Origin: Steroidobacteraceae bacterium
GTDB lineage: Bacteria; Pseudomonadota; Gammaproteobacteria; Steroidobacterales; Steroidobacteraceae
Direction: 5' to 3'
DNA: 41,896 bases
Assembly: GCA_017853555.1 (NCBI GenBank)
Contig: JAFMJH010000016.1
Span: 1 to 41,896, forward strand
In this document: piece by piece, positions 32,795 through 41,896 of the stretch
Layout: every line of letters starts with the position of its first letter
Numbering within the stretch: position 1 is the stretch's first letter
Program-made: the position numbers and the translations under genes
The notes under the pieces: generated by a model
The model's input: only the letters and a program-made list of their open reading frames with translations
What the model was told of the DNA's origin: nothing
Database searches by the model: none

Positions 32795-35607
32795 GCGTGC
32801 CGGCGCTCCTCGCCCGCTCCCTCGACGTTGCTCACGCAACGCCCGCAGAGCTCGGGGTGTTCGGCATGCGTGCCGACATCGGGCAGACGATGCCAGCATC
32901 GCACGCATTTGGGCGCCGTGGTCGGCGTCACTTTGATCGTGGTGGCGGTGACGGCGGGGTCCGCGATCAAGGTCGCCGCCGAGGTGATCAAAAAGAATCG
33001 CAACTCGGCACCGAGCGCGCCGAGACGTTGCAGCTCCGCGGGCGGACAGCGAATCTCCACTTCCGCTTCGAGCGGCGCACCGATGTCGCCCGCACCACGC
33101 AAGCGCTCGAGTTCGCGCGCGACTTCGCCGCGCAAGGCGAGCAACGCATCCCAGTCGATGCCGTCGGCCGGCAACGCGGGGAACTCGTGCCACACGGCGT
33201 GGAACACCGAAGCACCATGCGGACCCGGCAGGTGCTGCCAGATTTCTTCGGCGGTGAACGAGAGGATCGGCGCGAGCCAGCGCACCATCGCCTCGGCGAT
33301 GTGATGCATCGCCGTTTGCGCCGAGCGGCGCGCGAGGCTTGTCGTCGGCGTCGTGTAGAGACGATCTTTGATGACGTCGAGATAGCAGCCACCGAGATCG
33401 ACCACGCAGAACTGGTGGACGCGCTGATAGATGACGTGAAACTGATAGGTCCGGTACGCCTCGATCACTTCATGTTGCAGCGCGCGTGCCCGGCCGATGG
33501 CCCAGCGATCGAGCGCGACGAGCTGATCGGCGTCCACAATGTCGGTCGCCGGATCGAACCCCGCGAGATTGCCGAGCAGGAAGCGCGCGGTGTTGCGAAT
33601 GCGGCGATACGAGTCGGAGGTGCGCTTGAGAATCTCGTCCGAAACGCTCATCTCGTTCGAGTAGTCGGTCGCCGACACCCAGAGGCGCAGCACATCGGCG
33701 CCCAGGCTTTGCATGACTTTTTGAGGCGCGATCACGTTGCCGAGCGACTTGGACATTTTGCGGCCCTTGTCGTCGTCGGTGAAGCCGTGCGTCAGCACGC
33801 CCTTGTAGGGCGCACGCTCGTAGAGCGCTTCGGACATCAGCAACGAAGAATGGAACCAGCCGCGGTGCTGGTCCGACCCTTCGAGATACAGATCGACGGG
33901 GCCGCCGAGTTCCGGGCGCTGCGCGCCGACACATTCGAACGACAACCCGGAGTCCGCCCACACGTCCATCACGTCGGTGACTTTGTCGTAGTCGGCCGCT
34001 TCGGCACCGAGCAACTCCGCCGGGTCGAGCGCGAACCACGCTTCTATGCCGCCGCGTTCGACGCGCTCGGCCGCCTGCTCGATCAGCTGCTGCGTACGCG
34101 GGTGCAATTCGCCGCTCACGCGATGCACGAAAAGCGGGATCGGCACGCCCCAGGTACGTTGCCGCGAAATGCACCAGTCCGGGCGGTTTTCGATCATGCC
34201 CGTGATGCGCTGCTCGCCCCACGCAGGCGTCCACTGCACGCGTCGGATGTCATCGAGCGCGTGCGCGCGCAGACCTTTGCGATCCATGCTGATGAACCAC
34301 TGCGGCGTGGCGCGGAAAATCACCGGCGTCTTGTGACGCCAACAATGCGGATAGCTGTGCTGGTACGGCGCGTGCCTGACGAGCGCACCGCGCGCTTGCA
34401 GCAACTCGATCAGCGTACGGTTGGCTTCGTCGATCTTGAGTCCTTCGACGAACGACGTACCCGGCAAAAATCGCCCGTCACCACCAACCGGATTGCGCAC
34501 CGGCAATCCATAGCGTTGGCCGACGGCGAAGTCCTCCTGACCGTGCGCCGGCGCCGTGTGCACCGCACCCGTACCGGCGTCGAGCGTGACGTGCTCGCCG
34601 ACGATCACCGGCACGCTGCGCTCGAGAAACGGATGCTGCAACGCGAGCCCCTCGAGCGCTTGCCCGGAGAAACGCGCGAGCACCACGAAGCTCGCCGGAT
34701 CGACCCCGTAACGCTGCGCGCAAGCGGCCAGCAATTCTTCGGCCAGCACCAACACCCGCGCCGGGAATTCACCTTGCGCGGGAATGCGCACGAGCGCGTA
34801 AGCGATCTCGGCGCCGAGTGCGACCGCTTCGTTCGCGGGCAACGTCCACGGCGTCGTGGTCCAGATCACGAGCGAGGGCTGCGAGTCGGCCAAGACCGCC
34901 GCGTCGGCGAGTTGCACGCGATGCGCGAGATCGACGCGATCCTGCACGGCAAAGGCGACATCCACCGCAGGCGAGGTCTTGTCTTCGTATTCGACCTCCG
35001 CCTCGGCGAGCGCGGAGCGGCAATCGAGACACCAATGCACGGGCTTCGCACCTTTGTAGAGATGCCCGTTGGCCACGATTTTGCCGAAGGCACGCAGCTG
35101 CTGCGCTTCGAAGGCGAAATCCATCGTCTGATAGGGACGGTCCCAGTCACCGAGCACGCCCAGACGTTTGAAGTCCTCGCGCTGCTGGTTGACCTGCTCG
35201 GCCGCGAAGTCCCGACACGCTTTGCGAAACGCGTTGACGTCGAGCTTGGCGCCCGGGCGACCGTGCTTTTTCTCCACGGCGAGCTCGATCGGCAAGCCGT
35301 GACAATCCCAGCCGGGAATGTACGGCGCGTCGAATCCGTCGAGCGAACGCGCTTTGACGATGAAATCTTTGAGAATCTTGTTGACGGCGTGACCGATGTG
35401 GATGGTGCCGTTCGCGTACGGCGGGCCGTCGTGCAACACGAATTTCGGACGCCCGGCGGCCACCCGACGCAGCGCACCGTAGACGTCTTCGCGCTGCCAC
35501 TTTTGCAGCAACGCCGGTTCACGCTGCGCCAAATCCGCCTTCATCGGAAAATCCGTCTGCGGCAGATTGATCGTTTGCTTGTAATCCTTCGACACTCGTT
35601 CACCCAT
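32791..35607 (-). CDS. ileS: Isoleucyl-tRNA synthetase
   Basis: Class I synthetase charging tRNA-Ile, 938 residues, equal to the E. coli enzyme. [20 protein letters not shown] carries the HIGH motif (about 66-69), [15 protein letters not shown] belongs to the CP1 editing domain, KMSKS is at about 617, and the C-terminal zinc finger CVRCW...CGRC is intact. This is the bacterial type, not the eukaryote-like mupirocin-resistant form. It starts 3 bp after ribF and overlaps lspA by 4 bp. Confidence 0.97.
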   Translation of the reverse strand: MGERVSKDYKQTINLPQTDFPMKADLAQREPALLQKWQREDVYGALRRVAAGRPKFVLHDGPPYANGTIHIGHAVNKILKDFIVKARSLDGFDAPYIPGWDCHGLPIELAVEKKHGRPGAKLDVNAFRKACRDFAAEQVNQQREDFKRLGVLGDWDRPYQTMDFAFEAQQLRAFGKIVANGHLYKGAKPVHWCLDCRSALAEAEVEYEDKTSPAVDVAFAVQDRVDLAHRVQLADAAVLADSQPSLVIWTTTPWTLPANEAVALGAEIAYALVRIPAQGEFPARVLVLAEELLAACAQRYGVDPASFVVLARFSGQALEGLALQHPFLERSVPVIVGEHVTLDAGTGAVHTAPAHGQEDFAVGQRYGLPVRNPVGGDGRFLPGTSFVEGLKIDEANRTLIELLQARGALVRHAPYQHSYPHCWRHKTPVIFRATPQWFISMDRKGLRAHALDDIRRVQWTPAWGEQRITGMIENRPDWCISRQRTWGVPIPLFVHRVSGELHPRTQQLIEQAAERVERGGIEAWFALDPAELLGAEAADYDKVTDVMDVWADSGLSFECVGAQRPELGGPVDLYLEGSDQHRGWFHSSLLMSEALYERAPYKGVLTHGFTDDDKGRKMSKSLGNVIAPQKVMQSLGADVLRLWVSATDYSNEMSVSDEILKRTSDSYRRIRNTARFLLGNLAGFDPATDIVDADQLVALDRWAIGRARALQHEVIEAYRTYQFHVIYQRVHQFCVVDLGGCYLDVIKDRLYTTPTTSLARRSAQTAMHHIAEAMVRWLAPILSFTAEEIWQHLPGPHGASVFHAVWHEFPALPADGIDWDALLALRGEVARELERLRGAGDIGAPLEAEVEIRCPPAELQRLGALGAELRFFLITSAATLIADPAVTATTIKVTPTTAPKCVRCWHRLPDVGTHAEHPELCGRCVSNVEGAGEERRHA

Positions 35608-35610
35608 CGT

Positions 35611-36534
35611 TCAAATCATGCCGAGCGCCACGCGCGCGGCTCGTTCATCGGCGTGCATCTGCACGACCAGCTCATCGAGCGATTCGAATCGCTCCTCGCC
35701 CCGCAAGCGCGCGACGAACTCCACTTCGAGCTCGCGACCGTACAGATCGCCCTCGAAATCGAACACGAAGGTCTCGAGCAACGGCTCGACCCCGCCGACG
35801 GTCGGGCGCGTACCGAGACTCGCGACTCCGGCGCGCACCGTGCCATCGATGCCGCGCACGCGCACGGCGAAGATCCCCCCGAGGGGAATGCGCCGCCGCC
35901 GCAGACGAATGTTAGCCGTCGGGAAGCCCAGTGTCCGGCCGAGTTGCTGCCCGGCGACCACCCGACCGCGCATGGCGTACCGGCGACCGAGCAAACGGGC
36001 CGCGCGGTCGAAGTCACCTGTCTGCAAGGCGGCACGCAACGCCGAACTGCTGACCCGCTCGCCCTCGCCGACCACCGGCGGGACGACTTCGACGTCGAAA
36101 CCGAGACGCTCGCCGGCAGCGGCCAAAAACGCGGCGTCGGCCTCCCCTTCGCGTCCGAACCGAAAATCGTGACCGACCACCACCCCCGCAACTGCGAGCT
36201 CGCGCTGCAACAACTGCAGGAAGTCCGCGCCGCGCGTCGCGCGCAACTTCGCATCGAAACGCAGCAGCACGAGCGCATCGAGACCACTCGTCGCAAGGTA
36301 ACGCCAGCGCTCGCGAAAGTTGGTCAAACGCGCCGGCGGATCGGTCTGCAAAAATTCGCGCGGCATCGGCTCGAACGTCAGCATCAGCGCAGCGCGATCG
36401 GCCGCACGCGCTCGCTGCACCGTGGCGGCGATCAGCGCCTGGTGTCCGCGATGCAAGCCGTCGAAGCTGCCGATCGTGACGATCGCGCCGCGATGACGCG
36501 CGGCGATGTTCGATGATCCACGTACGAGCTCCAC
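35611..36534 (-). CDS. ribF: Bifunctional riboflavin kinase / FAD synthetase
   Basis: Makes FMN from riboflavin and then FAD. 307 residues with the GTG start at 36532-36534, giving the typical N-terminus MELVRGSSNI. FAD synthetase half: VTIGSFDGLHRGHQAL and VVGHDFRFGREGE; kinase half: LGFPTANIRLRRRRIPLGGIFAV and VASLGTRPTVGG. GAGG lies 9 nt before this GTG. A TTG at 36549 overlapping the murJ stop (TTGA) would add five residues and is the alternative. Confidence 0.95.
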   Translation of the reverse strand: MELVRGSSNIAARHRGAIVTIGSFDGLHRGHQALIAATVQRARAADRAALMLTFEPMPREFLQTDPPARLTNFRERWRYLATSGLDALVLLRFDAKLRATRGADFLQLLQRELAVAGVVVGHDFRFGREGEADAAFLAAAGERLGFDVEVVPPVVGEGERVSSSALRAALQTGDFDRAARLLGRRYAMRGRVVAGQQLGRTLGFPTANIRLRRRRIPLGGIFAVRVRGIDGTVRAGVASLGTRPTVGGVEPLLETFVFDFEGDLYGRELEVEFVARLRGEERFESLDELVVQMHADERAARVALGMI

Positions 36535-36545
36535 GACGATCGACC

Positions 36546-38114
36546 TCAACCCGAAGCGCTGCGATTGCGCAAGTCCGCAGGTCGCACGCCCGTCGCATAC
36601 AGCGCCGCGCCGTATACGACGACGCCGAACATGACGCCCACCGCAAGATAGAGCGCACGCTGCAGCGGCGGCGTCGCGAGCCAGCGCGCCAAATCACCGG
36701 TGAACCACCACAAGGCCAGCGCCATGCAGACGTTCGCCACGGCCAATCGCCACAACAAAGACGACCAGCCCGGTTGCGGACGATAGACGCCGTCGCGCCG
36801 CAAGCCGCGCCACAACAGCGTCGAATTGACGGCTGCGGAGATGCAGGTCGAGGTCGCCAACAACACGAACGGCGCCGCGAAGCCCGCATAGTGCGCAGGC
36901 AACACCACGAGCACGTTGAGCCCCATGTTAACGGCAAGCGAGATCAGGCCGACCCGCACCGGCGTGCGCGTGTCTTGGCGCGCGAAATAGCCGGGCGCGA
37001 GAACTTTGACGAGACTGAAACCGACGAGACCCCAGGAATAGGCCATCAACCCGTAACGCGTCATCTCGACGTCGCGCGCCGAAAATTCGCCGTAACCGAA
37101 AATCGTCGCCGTGATCGGGCCCGACAAGACCAGCAAGCCGACCGCCGCCGGAATCACGACCACCATCACGAGACGCAACGCCCAGTCGAGCGTGCAGGAA
37201 AACTTTTCGGTCGAGCCCTCGGCGTGCTGCGCCGACAAACCCGGCAGGATCACGGTCGCGAGAGCGATGCTGAACACGCCGAGCGCAAACTCCATCAGCC
37301 GATCCGCGTAGTACAACCACGCGATGCTGCCGGTGACCAGAAAAGACGCGATCAACGTGTCGAGCAACAAGCTCACCTGCGCCATCGAAGAACCGACGAT
37401 GCCCGGCACCATGAGCTTGCCGATGCGTCGCACGCCCTCGGCGGCAGGTCGCCAGCGCGGCCACGCGAGCAGGCCGAGTTTGGCGACCGAGGGCAGTTGA
37501 AACACGAGTTGCACGACACCGGCGACGAACACGCCGATCGCCAGCACGATGCCGGGGGACTCGGAGTGCGTCGCGATGCCGAGCGCGAACGCCACCATCG
37601 TCAGATTCATCACCACCTGCGTGAACGCAGGCACGGCGAAGCGGCCGTAACTGTTGAGCACCCCGCTGAACAGCGCGGTGAGCGATATGAAGAACAGATA
37701 CGGGAACGTCCAGCGCAACATCTGCACCGCGAGTTCGTACTTGCCCGCTTGCTGCGTGAACCCTGGCGCGAACAGAAGAATGATCAGCGGAGCGGCAATG
37801 ACGCCGATCGCCGTGACCACCAGCAGCACCGCGCCGAGCGTCCCCTGCACGCCCGCCACCAGTTCGCGGACCTCGTCCTGCGGGCGGAGCACCTTGTATT
37901 CGGAGATCACCGGCACGAACGATTGCGAAAAAGCGCCCTCGGCAAACAAGCGGCGCAGGAAATTCGGGATTTTGTAGGCGACCAGGAACGCGTCCATCAT
38001 GGTCCCGGCACCGAAGGCCTGCGAATACACCATGTCGCGCAACAAACCGGTGACGCGGGAGATCAAGGTGGTGATGCCGACCACCGAGGTGTGCTTGAAA
38101 AGGGCGCGACTCAT
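36546..38114 (-). CDS. murJ: Lipid II flippase MurJ
   Basis: Moves lipid II across the inner membrane for peptidoglycan synthesis. 522 residues, about 14 membrane helices, MOP superfamily. Starts MSRALFKHTSVVGITTLISRV, with GLLRDMVYSQAFGAG, DAFLVAYKIPNFLRRLFAEG and FSQSFVPVISEY, the standard MurJ N-terminus with functional Arg residues. First gene of the block running to ispH and divergent from rpsT. A TATAGT box (38132-38127) lies 12 nt before the ATG and no Shine-Dalgarno sequence is visible. Confidence 0.96.
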   Translation of the reverse strand: MSRALFKHTSVVGITTLISRVTGLLRDMVYSQAFGAGTMMDAFLVAYKIPNFLRRLFAEGAFSQSFVPVISEYKVLRPQDEVRELVAGVQGTLGAVLLVVTAIGVIAAPLIILLFAPGFTQQAGKYELAVQMLRWTFPYLFFISLTALFSGVLNSYGRFAVPAFTQVVMNLTMVAFALGIATHSESPGIVLAIGVFVAGVVQLVFQLPSVAKLGLLAWPRWRPAAEGVRRIGKLMVPGIVGSSMAQVSLLLDTLIASFLVTGSIAWLYYADRLMEFALGVFSIALATVILPGLSAQHAEGSTEKFSCTLDWALRLVMVVVIPAAVGLLVLSGPITATIFGYGEFSARDVEMTRYGLMAYSWGLVGFSLVKVLAPGYFARQDTRTPVRVGLISLAVNMGLNVLVVLPAHYAGFAAPFVLLATSTCISAAVNSTLLWRGLRRDGVYRPQPGWSSLLWRLAVANVCMALALWWFTGDLARWLATPPLQRALYLAVGVMFGVVVYGAALYATGVRPADLRNRSASG

Positions 38115-38126
38115 GAGACGTGGGCA

Positions 38127-38132
38127 ACTATA
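38127..38132 (-). promoter_or_regulatory. -10 box of the murJ operon
   Basis: TATAGT on the minus strand, ending 12 nt before the murJ ATG, so the leader would be about 6 nt. The -35 region is GC-rich and not recognisable. Confidence 0.45.
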
Positions 38133-38165
38133 CCGAAGAGCGCCCCGGGGAAGCGGGGGCCGACA

Positions 38166-38200
38166 TTGACTTTTCGCCGCCCGATCAGCACACTACGCGC
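38166..38200 (+). promoter_or_regulatory. rpsT promoter
   Basis: TTGACT (38166-38171) is a good -35. At 17-19 bp lies CACACT/CACTAC, a weak -10, followed by a GCGCCC discriminator like those of stringently controlled ribosomal promoters. The exact -10 is uncertain. Confidence 0.45.
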
Positions 38201-38226
38201 CCTTTTTACAACCACCGGATTGATCC

Positions 38227-38490
38227 GTGGCCAACACAAAGTCTGCCGAAAAAGCTGCCCGCCAAGCCGTGAAGCACCGCACCCGCAACGTGGCGTTGCG
38301 TTCGCGCGCGCGCTCCGCCCTGCGCAAAGCCGGTGAGGATATCGCCTCGGGCAACAAGACCGAAGCCACCACCTCCTATCGCGCCGCCGCCTCGGTGGTC
38401 GATTCGCTGGTCAACAAGGGCCTCGTGCACAAGAACAAGGCCTCGCGCCACAAAAAGCGCCTGGCGGCCCGCCTCAAGAAGCTCGCCTGA
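38227..38490 (+). CDS. rpsT: 30S ribosomal protein S20
   Basis: Primary 16S rRNA-binding protein, 87 residues, very basic. MANTKSAEKAARQAVKHRTRN and KGLVHKNKASRHKKRLAARLKKL are diagnostic. It starts with GTG and has only a poor ribosome-binding site; E. coli rpsT starts with UUG and its translation is autoregulated by S20, so the weak start here may serve the same purpose (inference). Followed by a terminator shared with the TfoX-domain gene. Confidence 0.97.
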   Translation: MANTKSAEKAARQAVKHRTRNVALRSRARSALRKAGEDIASGNKTEATTSYRAAASVVDSLVNKGLVHKNKASRHKKRLAARLKKLA

Positions 38491-38526
38491 CGTTCGCATG
38501 GCTGCCCTCGGGCAGCGTGCCTTGCG

Positions 38527-38551
38527 AAAACCGGCCTCAGTGCCGGTTTTT
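38527..38551. terminator. Bidirectional terminator between rpsT and the TfoX-domain gene
   Basis: Perfect 9-bp stem AAAACCGGC/GCCGGTTTT (38527-38535 with 38542-38550) and a 6-nt loop, with T-tracts on both strands, so it can stop rpsT and the opposing gene. The stop codon of the opposing gene (38537-38539) lies in the loop. Confidence 0.8.
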
Positions 38552-38995
38552 GCGTTTTGGGGTCGACGAAAACGGCATCCCCGGCACCCACACCGTGCGT
38601 GCCGGTGACTTCCGGCCCGCCTGCGATCCACGACGAGGCTTGGGTGTTGCGGCCGCCTGCACGGCGCGGCGCGCACCCTCGCGCGCCTCGATCGCCAAGA
38701 GCAACGCCAAGCGCTCCGGCCCCGCCGCGATCTCGCGGGCGTCGCGCCCCTCGGGCCACGGCTCGAGCGCGCCCGCCAAGGCCCAGAGCAAGTTCAAAGA
38801 ACGTGCGAGATTCGCGCGACGCAAGGCCAGGAAGCACTCGAGCGCACCGCGCGCGCGCAGCGCTTCGACGCTCGTGATACCGATCGCGGCGAGCAGGACT
38901 TCGGCGCGTGGTCCGAGATTGCGCAGGTCGCGGATGCGCAGGCGCAACTTGCCGGCCGCAAGTCTGCGCCGCACCTTCGCGTTGCGTTCAGGCAT
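38537..38995 (-). CDS. TfoX C-terminal domain protein
   Basis: A 152-residue protein. Residues about 20-85 ([40 protein letters not shown]) match the TfoX_C/helix-hairpin-helix-like domain, found as the C-terminal half of the competence regulator TfoX/Sxy and as stand-alone proteins. The N-terminal TfoX domain is absent. The tail is Arg/Pro-rich and looks disordered. The ATG overlaps the obgE stop by 8 bp, so it is the distal gene of rplU-rpmA-obgE. Function unknown; a competence role should not be assumed. Confidence 0.78.
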   Translation of the reverse strand: MPERNAKVRRRLAAGKLRLRIRDLRNLGPRAEVLLAAIGITSVEALRARGALECFLALRRANLARSLNLLWALAGALEPWPEGRDAREIAAGPERLALLLAIEAREGARRAVQAAATPKPRRGSQAGRKSPARTVWVPGMPFSSTPKRKNRH

Positions 38996-40025
38996 CGTCC
39001 TCGACCGCAGGCGTCGCGGTCTCCTCGAGGAAGCGCATCACGGCCTCGGTCAGATCGCGAGTCCCCGTGCCGCTCACGCCCGAGATCAGATACCACGGCC
39101 CCTTGTGGCGCAACGCGCGGACGATCGCCTTCGCTTTCTTCTCGGCTTCGCCCGGCGGCAGCAAGTCGGATTTGTTGATCACCAGCCAGCGCGGCTTGAG
39201 TGCGAGATCTTTGCTGAATTTTTTGAGTTCGCCGGCGATCGCACGCGCATCGCGTACCGGGTCGGCTTCCGGGTCGAGCGGCGCGATATCCACCAGATGC
39301 AGCAACACGCGCGTGCGCTGCAAATGTTTGAGAAAGCGGATGCCGAGACCGGCGCCCTCGGCCGCACCTTCGATGAGACCGGGGATGTCGGCCATGACGA
39401 AACTGCGATGCTCACCGCAGTACACGACGCCCAAATTCGGATGCAGCGTCGTGAAGGGATAATCGGCGACCTTGGGCCGCGCGGACGAAACGGCGCGGAT
39501 CAGCGTCGATTTGCCGGCATTCGGCAAGCCGAGCAAGCCGACGTCGGCGATCACCTTGAGTTCGAGCTCGAGCAAGCGCTTCTCGCCAGGCAAACCCGGA
39601 CCGAACTGCCGCGGCGCGCGATTGGTGCTGGTTTTGAACTTCGCGTTGCCCCAACCGCCCTTGCCGCCTTGGGCAACGAGCAGCGTGTCGCCTTCGTTGA
39701 CGAGATCGCCCAACTGCTCGCCCGTTTCCGAGTCGCGCACCATCGTGCCGACGGGTACGAGCACGAACAGGTCGTCGCCGCCACGGCCCGTGCAGTCGTT
39801 GCCGCTGCCGGCCTCTCCGGATTTCGCCTTGAAGGTGCGCTCGACGCGAAAGTCCGCGAGCGTGTTGATGCCGTGCGCCGCACGCAGATGCACGCTGCCG
39901 CCGTGGCCGCCATCGCCGCCATCCGGCCCGCCGAAGGGCATGAACTTCTCGCGTCGGAAACTCATGCAGCCGCGCCCGCCGTTGCCGGCCTGGACGCGAA
40001 CTTTTGCCTCGTCGACGAATTTCAT
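38988..40025 (-). CDS. obgE: GTPase ObgE/CgtA
   Basis: Essential ribosome-associated GTPase involved in 50S assembly and stress response. 345 residues: Gly-rich Obg domain ([35 protein letters not shown]; about 1-158), G domain with [11 protein letters not shown] (G1), DIPGLIEGA (G3) and NKSD (G4), and a short C-terminal tail. The frame is open 11 codons upstream, but the ATG at 40023-40025 begins the conserved domain. A terminator lies between it and rpmA. Confidence 0.97.
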   Translation of the reverse strand: MKFVDEAKVRVQAGNGGRGCMSFRREKFMPFGGPDGGDGGHGGSVHLRAAHGINTLADFRVERTFKAKSGEAGSGNDCTGRGGDDLFVLVPVGTMVRDSETGEQLGDLVNEGDTLLVAQGGKGGWGNAKFKTSTNRAPRQFGPGLPGEKRLLELELKVIADVGLLGLPNAGKSTLIRAVSSARPKVADYPFTTLHPNLGVVYCGEHRSFVMADIPGLIEGAAEGAGLGIRFLKHLQRTRVLLHLVDIAPLDPEADPVRDARAIAGELKKFSKDLALKPRWLVINKSDLLPPGEAEKKAKAIVRALRHKGPWYLISGVSGTGTRDLTEAVMRFLEETATPAVEDDA

Positions 40026-40046
40026 GCGCGTGACACCCCTAAACGA

Positions 40047-40071
40047 AAACCCCGGCACTCGGCCGGGGTTT
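40047..40071 (-). terminator. Terminator/attenuator between rpmA and obgE
   Basis: 10-bp stem AAACCCCGGC/GCCGGGGTTT with a 5-nt loop (40047-40071), followed on the minus strand by TTTTCGTTT. It would end most rplU-rpmA transcripts, leaving obgE to read-through or its own promoter. Confidence 0.75.
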
Positions 40072-40095
40072 GCGACGATGAACGTGCGTGGACGT

Positions 40096-40353
<258 letters not shown>

Positions 40354-40369
40354 GTGATCGCTCTCCGTC

Positions 40370-40684
40370 TCAACCGGCCGAAATGCCGGTGACTTTGACT
40401 TCGGTGTACTGCTGACGATGGTTCTTCATGCGCAAGTAGTGCTTGCGACGACGAAACTTCACGATGCTGACCTTGTCGCCCTGGCCATGCTTCTGCACAG
40501 TGGCCGACACGGACGCACCCGCGAGCTTCGGAGTGCCCACCTTGACGCTGTCGCCCGCACCAACGAGCAACACTTCGTCGAACTTGACCTCCGAGCCCGG
40601 CTCGGCGGTGAGTTTTTCGATGCGCAGCACGCTGCCCTGCTCGACCCGATACTGCTTACCGCCCGTAGCGATGACCGCGTACAT
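40370..40684 (-). CDS. rplU: 50S ribosomal protein L21
   Basis: 104 residues: [20 protein letters not shown], then [20 protein letters not shown], characteristic of L21. The ATG at 40682-40684 has GGAG 7 nt upstream and a strong promoter about 30 bp away; the in-frame codons further upstream fall within that promoter and are excluded. First gene of rplU-rpmA-obgE; divergent from ispB, the classical gammaproteobacterial order. Confidence 0.97.
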   Translation of the reverse strand: MYAVIATGGKQYRVEQGSVLRIEKLTAEPGSEVKFDEVLLVGAGDSVKVGTPKLAGASVSATVQKHGQGDKVSIVKFRRRKHYLRMKNHRQQYTEVKVTGISAG

Positions 40685-40712
40685 GATGACTCCAGCCCTG
40701 AAAAGGTCGCGC

Positions 40713-40741
40713 ATTCTACTGGGGCACCATCGCCCGGTCAA
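40713..40741 (-). promoter_or_regulatory. rplU promoter
   Basis: Minus strand: TTGACC (40741-40736), 17-bp spacer, TAGAAT (40718-40713), then a GCGCGACC discriminator. The leader is about 21 nt and includes the GGAG site. The best sigma-70 match in the window; the GC-rich discriminator fits stringent control. Confidence 0.8.
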
Positions 40742-40839
40742 ACCCTGTCTCGGGCAGATTGGCCTGTCCGCTCAAGGGCTTAAATCGCCCCTGCCCGGTC
40801 GGCAGAGCCGTTTTCCCGCAGCGCCCGCGCCTCATCGGC

Positions 40840-40845
40840 TACGAT
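40840..40845 (+). promoter_or_regulatory. -10 box of ispB
   Basis: TACGAT ending 10 nt before the ATG at 40856. No clear -35 and no Shine-Dalgarno sequence. Confidence 0.35.
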
Positions 40846-40855
40846 GGCGCCCCAT

Positions 40856-41827
40856 ATGACACTCGCGACCGTCAAGGACCTCGTCCGCCAGGACCTCGTA
40901 GCGGTGGACGCGGTCATCCGCGCCAGCATGAAAAGCTCCGTGCCGCTTGTCGACCAGGTGGCCGAGCACATCATCTCGGGCGGCGGCAAGCGCCTTCGAC
41001 CCTTGATCGTGCTGCTGTCGGCCCGCGCCTGCGGCTATCGCGGCAGCAGCCATATCGATGCGGCCGCATTCATAGAATTCATCCACACGGCGACTTTGCT
41101 GCACGACGACGTGGTCGACGGCAGCTCGAAGCGTCGCGGCCGCGACACGGCGAATTCCGTATACGGCAACCAGGCCAGCGTGCTGGTCGGCGATTTCGTC
41201 TACTCGCGCGCGTTCCAGATGATGGCCGCGATCGGCTCGCAGCGCGTCATGGAAATCATGTCCGAGGCCACCAACGTCATCGCCGAAGGCGAAGTGCTGC
41301 AGCTGATGAACGCCGGTGACCCGGACACCACCCAACAGCGCTATCTGGACGTGATCCACCGCAAGACGGCGAAGTTGTTCGAGTCGGGCGCCGAGGTCGG
41401 CGCCGTGCTCGGCGGCGCGAGCCCCAGCCAACAGCGCGCGCTCGCCGACTATGGCCGCCATCTCGGCATCGCCTACCAACTCATCGACGACGTGCTCGAC
41501 TACCGGTCGAACCCCGAAGAGCGCGGCAAGAACCTCGGCGACGATCTGGCCGAGGGCAAACCGACGCTGCCGTTGATCCACGCCTTGCGCCATGCACGCG
41601 ACGATGCGGCACGCGAACTGATCCGCAACGCCATCGAAAACGGGGGTCTCGAACAGCTCGACACCATCGTTGCCACGATTGAATCGACCGGGGCTCTTGA
41701 GTACACTCGCCGCCTCGCTCAGGACGAGGCCGACAAGGCGTTGATGGCGCTGCAAGCGCTCCCCGAAACGCCGCACAAACAAGGCCTTGCCGCGCTCGCC
41801 CGGTTCGCCGTCGAACGCTCCTCCTGA
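40856..41827 (+). CDS. ispB: Octaprenyl diphosphate synthase
   Basis: Trans-prenyltransferase building the polyprenyl side chain of ubiquinone. 323 residues from ATG 40856 (same length as E. coli IspB); an ATG at 40844 is 4 codons upstream. EHIISGGGKRLRPLIVLLSA, first Asp-rich motif LLHDDVVDGS (Asp84, Asp85, Asp88), SVLVGDFVYSRAFQMM, ATNVIAEGEVLQLMN and second Asp-rich motif YQLIDDVLDYRS are intact. Chain length (C40 here by homology) cannot be proven from sequence. Divergent from rplU. Confidence 0.95.
   Translation: MTLATVKDLVRQDLVAVDAVIRASMKSSVPLVDQVAEHIISGGGKRLRPLIVLLSARACGYRGSSHIDAAAFIEFIHTATLLHDDVVDGSSKRRGRDTANSVYGNQASVLVGDFVYSRAFQMMAAIGSQRVMEIMSEATNVIAEGEVLQLMNAGDPDTTQQRYLDVIHRKTAKLFESGAEVGAVLGGASPSQQRALADYGRHLGIAYQLIDDVLDYRSNPEERGKNLGDDLAEGKPTLPLIHALRHARDDAARELIRNAIENGGLEQLDTIVATIESTGALEYTRRLAQDEADKALMALQALPETPHKQGLAALARFAVERSS
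41679..41707 (+). promoter_or_regulatory. Candidate tRNA-Pro promoter inside ispB
   Basis: TTGAAT (41679-41684), 17-bp spacer, TACACT (41702-41707), within the last 50 codons of ispB. Only 16 bp separate ispB from the tRNA, so a promoter inside the gene is expected. It would give a 5' extension of about 130 nt to be trimmed. Confidence 0.4.
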
Positions 41828-41843
41828 AGCCGGCCGATCAGAT

Positions 41844-41896
41844 CGGGATGTAGCTCAGCCTGGTAGAGCACTACGTTCGGGACGTAGGAGTCGGAG
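41844..41896 (+). tRNA. tRNA-Pro (anticodon CGG), 5' part
   Basis: Acceptor 5' strand CGGGATG, D arm GCTCAGCCTGGTAGAGC, anticodon stem CTACG/CGTAG with loop TTCGGGA (anticodon CGG, with the G37 typical of tRNA-Pro), and the start of the variable loop and T arm. The window ends before the T loop. It closely resembles proK of E. coli. Confidence 0.93.

Noticed and set aside
32701-36516. A 1271-codon open frame on the plus strand opposite ileS and ribF
   Set aside because: It is a GC-rich antisense shadow: Arg/His/Asp-rich composition, no recognisable domain, while the minus strand holds textbook IleS, LspA and RibF.
36513-38336. A 607-codon plus-strand frame opposite murJ and running into rpsT
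   Set aside because: Arg/His/Gln-rich shadow of murJ in an incompatible frame over rpsT.
38988-40058. obgE start at 40058 with 11 extra codons
   Set aside because: That start falls inside the rpmA-obgE terminator; MKFVDEAKV at 40025 is the conserved Obg N-terminus.

Overview
The window is about 42 kb of GC-rich, tightly packed chromosome. Protein sequences and gene order (mrp/metG next to rnfB-nth, aceE-aceF-lpdA with a lipoyl-fused E3, and murJ-ribF-ileS-lspA-ispH next to rpsT-obgE-rpmA-rplU/ispB) suggest a gammaproteobacterium near the Xanthomonadales/Steroidobacterales/Nevskiales. That placement is inference from memory of gene order; there is no rRNA here. I see no insertion sequence, prophage, integrase or CRISPR array. 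All gaps between genes are under about 200 bp.

Layout. 1-5212: a truncated dCTP deaminase gene and mrp on the minus strand, divergent from metG-rnfB-nth-DUF1841. 5225-11025: pyruvate dehydrogenase operon aceE-aceF-lpdA (minus). 11125-12884: pyrC-rnt (plus). 12892-13483: DUF1289 gene and grxD (minus), divergent from a urate-oxidase-N-domain membrane protein (13596-14180). 14188-17875: envelope genes on the minus strand: a GT2 polyprenyl-phosphate glycosyltransferase, a LAB_N membrane protein, an ArnT-like GT-C transferase, and upstream an LpxL-type acyltransferase divergent from a histidine phosphatase. 18636-21648: marR-emrA-emrB efflux operon (minus). 21699-28305: the most distinctive locus, a complete three-subunit magnesium-chelatase-type enzyme, with bchH (minus) divergent from bchI-bchD (plus). 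No other bacteriochlorophyll or cobalamin gene lies in the window. 28310-31317 (all minus): an Irr-like Fur regulator, tRNA-Thr(CGT), a 49-codon membrane miniprotein and a TonB-dependent receptor. 31344-38114: ispH, lspA, ileS, ribF, murJ (transcribed murJ to ispH). 38227-41896: rpsT; then minus-strand rplU, rpmA, obgE and a TfoX C-domain gene; then ispB and the 5' part of tRNA-Pro(CGG).

How the parts relate. Most genes are housekeeping: translation, central carbon, pyrimidine and isoprenoid synthesis, and envelope. The accessory part runs from about 18.6 to 31.3 kb and joins a tetrapyrrole metal chelatase to a drug/metabolite efflux operon on one side and to a TonB receptor and a heme-type Fur-family regulator on the other. 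Whether this chelatase inserts Mg, Co or another metal cannot be decided from the window. The H and D subunits look like BchH/BchD. The I subunit carries a Walker A variant and a four-Cys cluster that I associate with cobaltochelatase-type ChlI.

A recurrent regulatory pattern is a -10-like hexamer only 6-12 nt before the start codon with no Shine-Dalgarno sequence (mrp, metG, GT2, lpxL, histidine phosphatase, marR, fur, murJ, ispB). This suggests frequent leaderless or nearly leaderless mRNAs.
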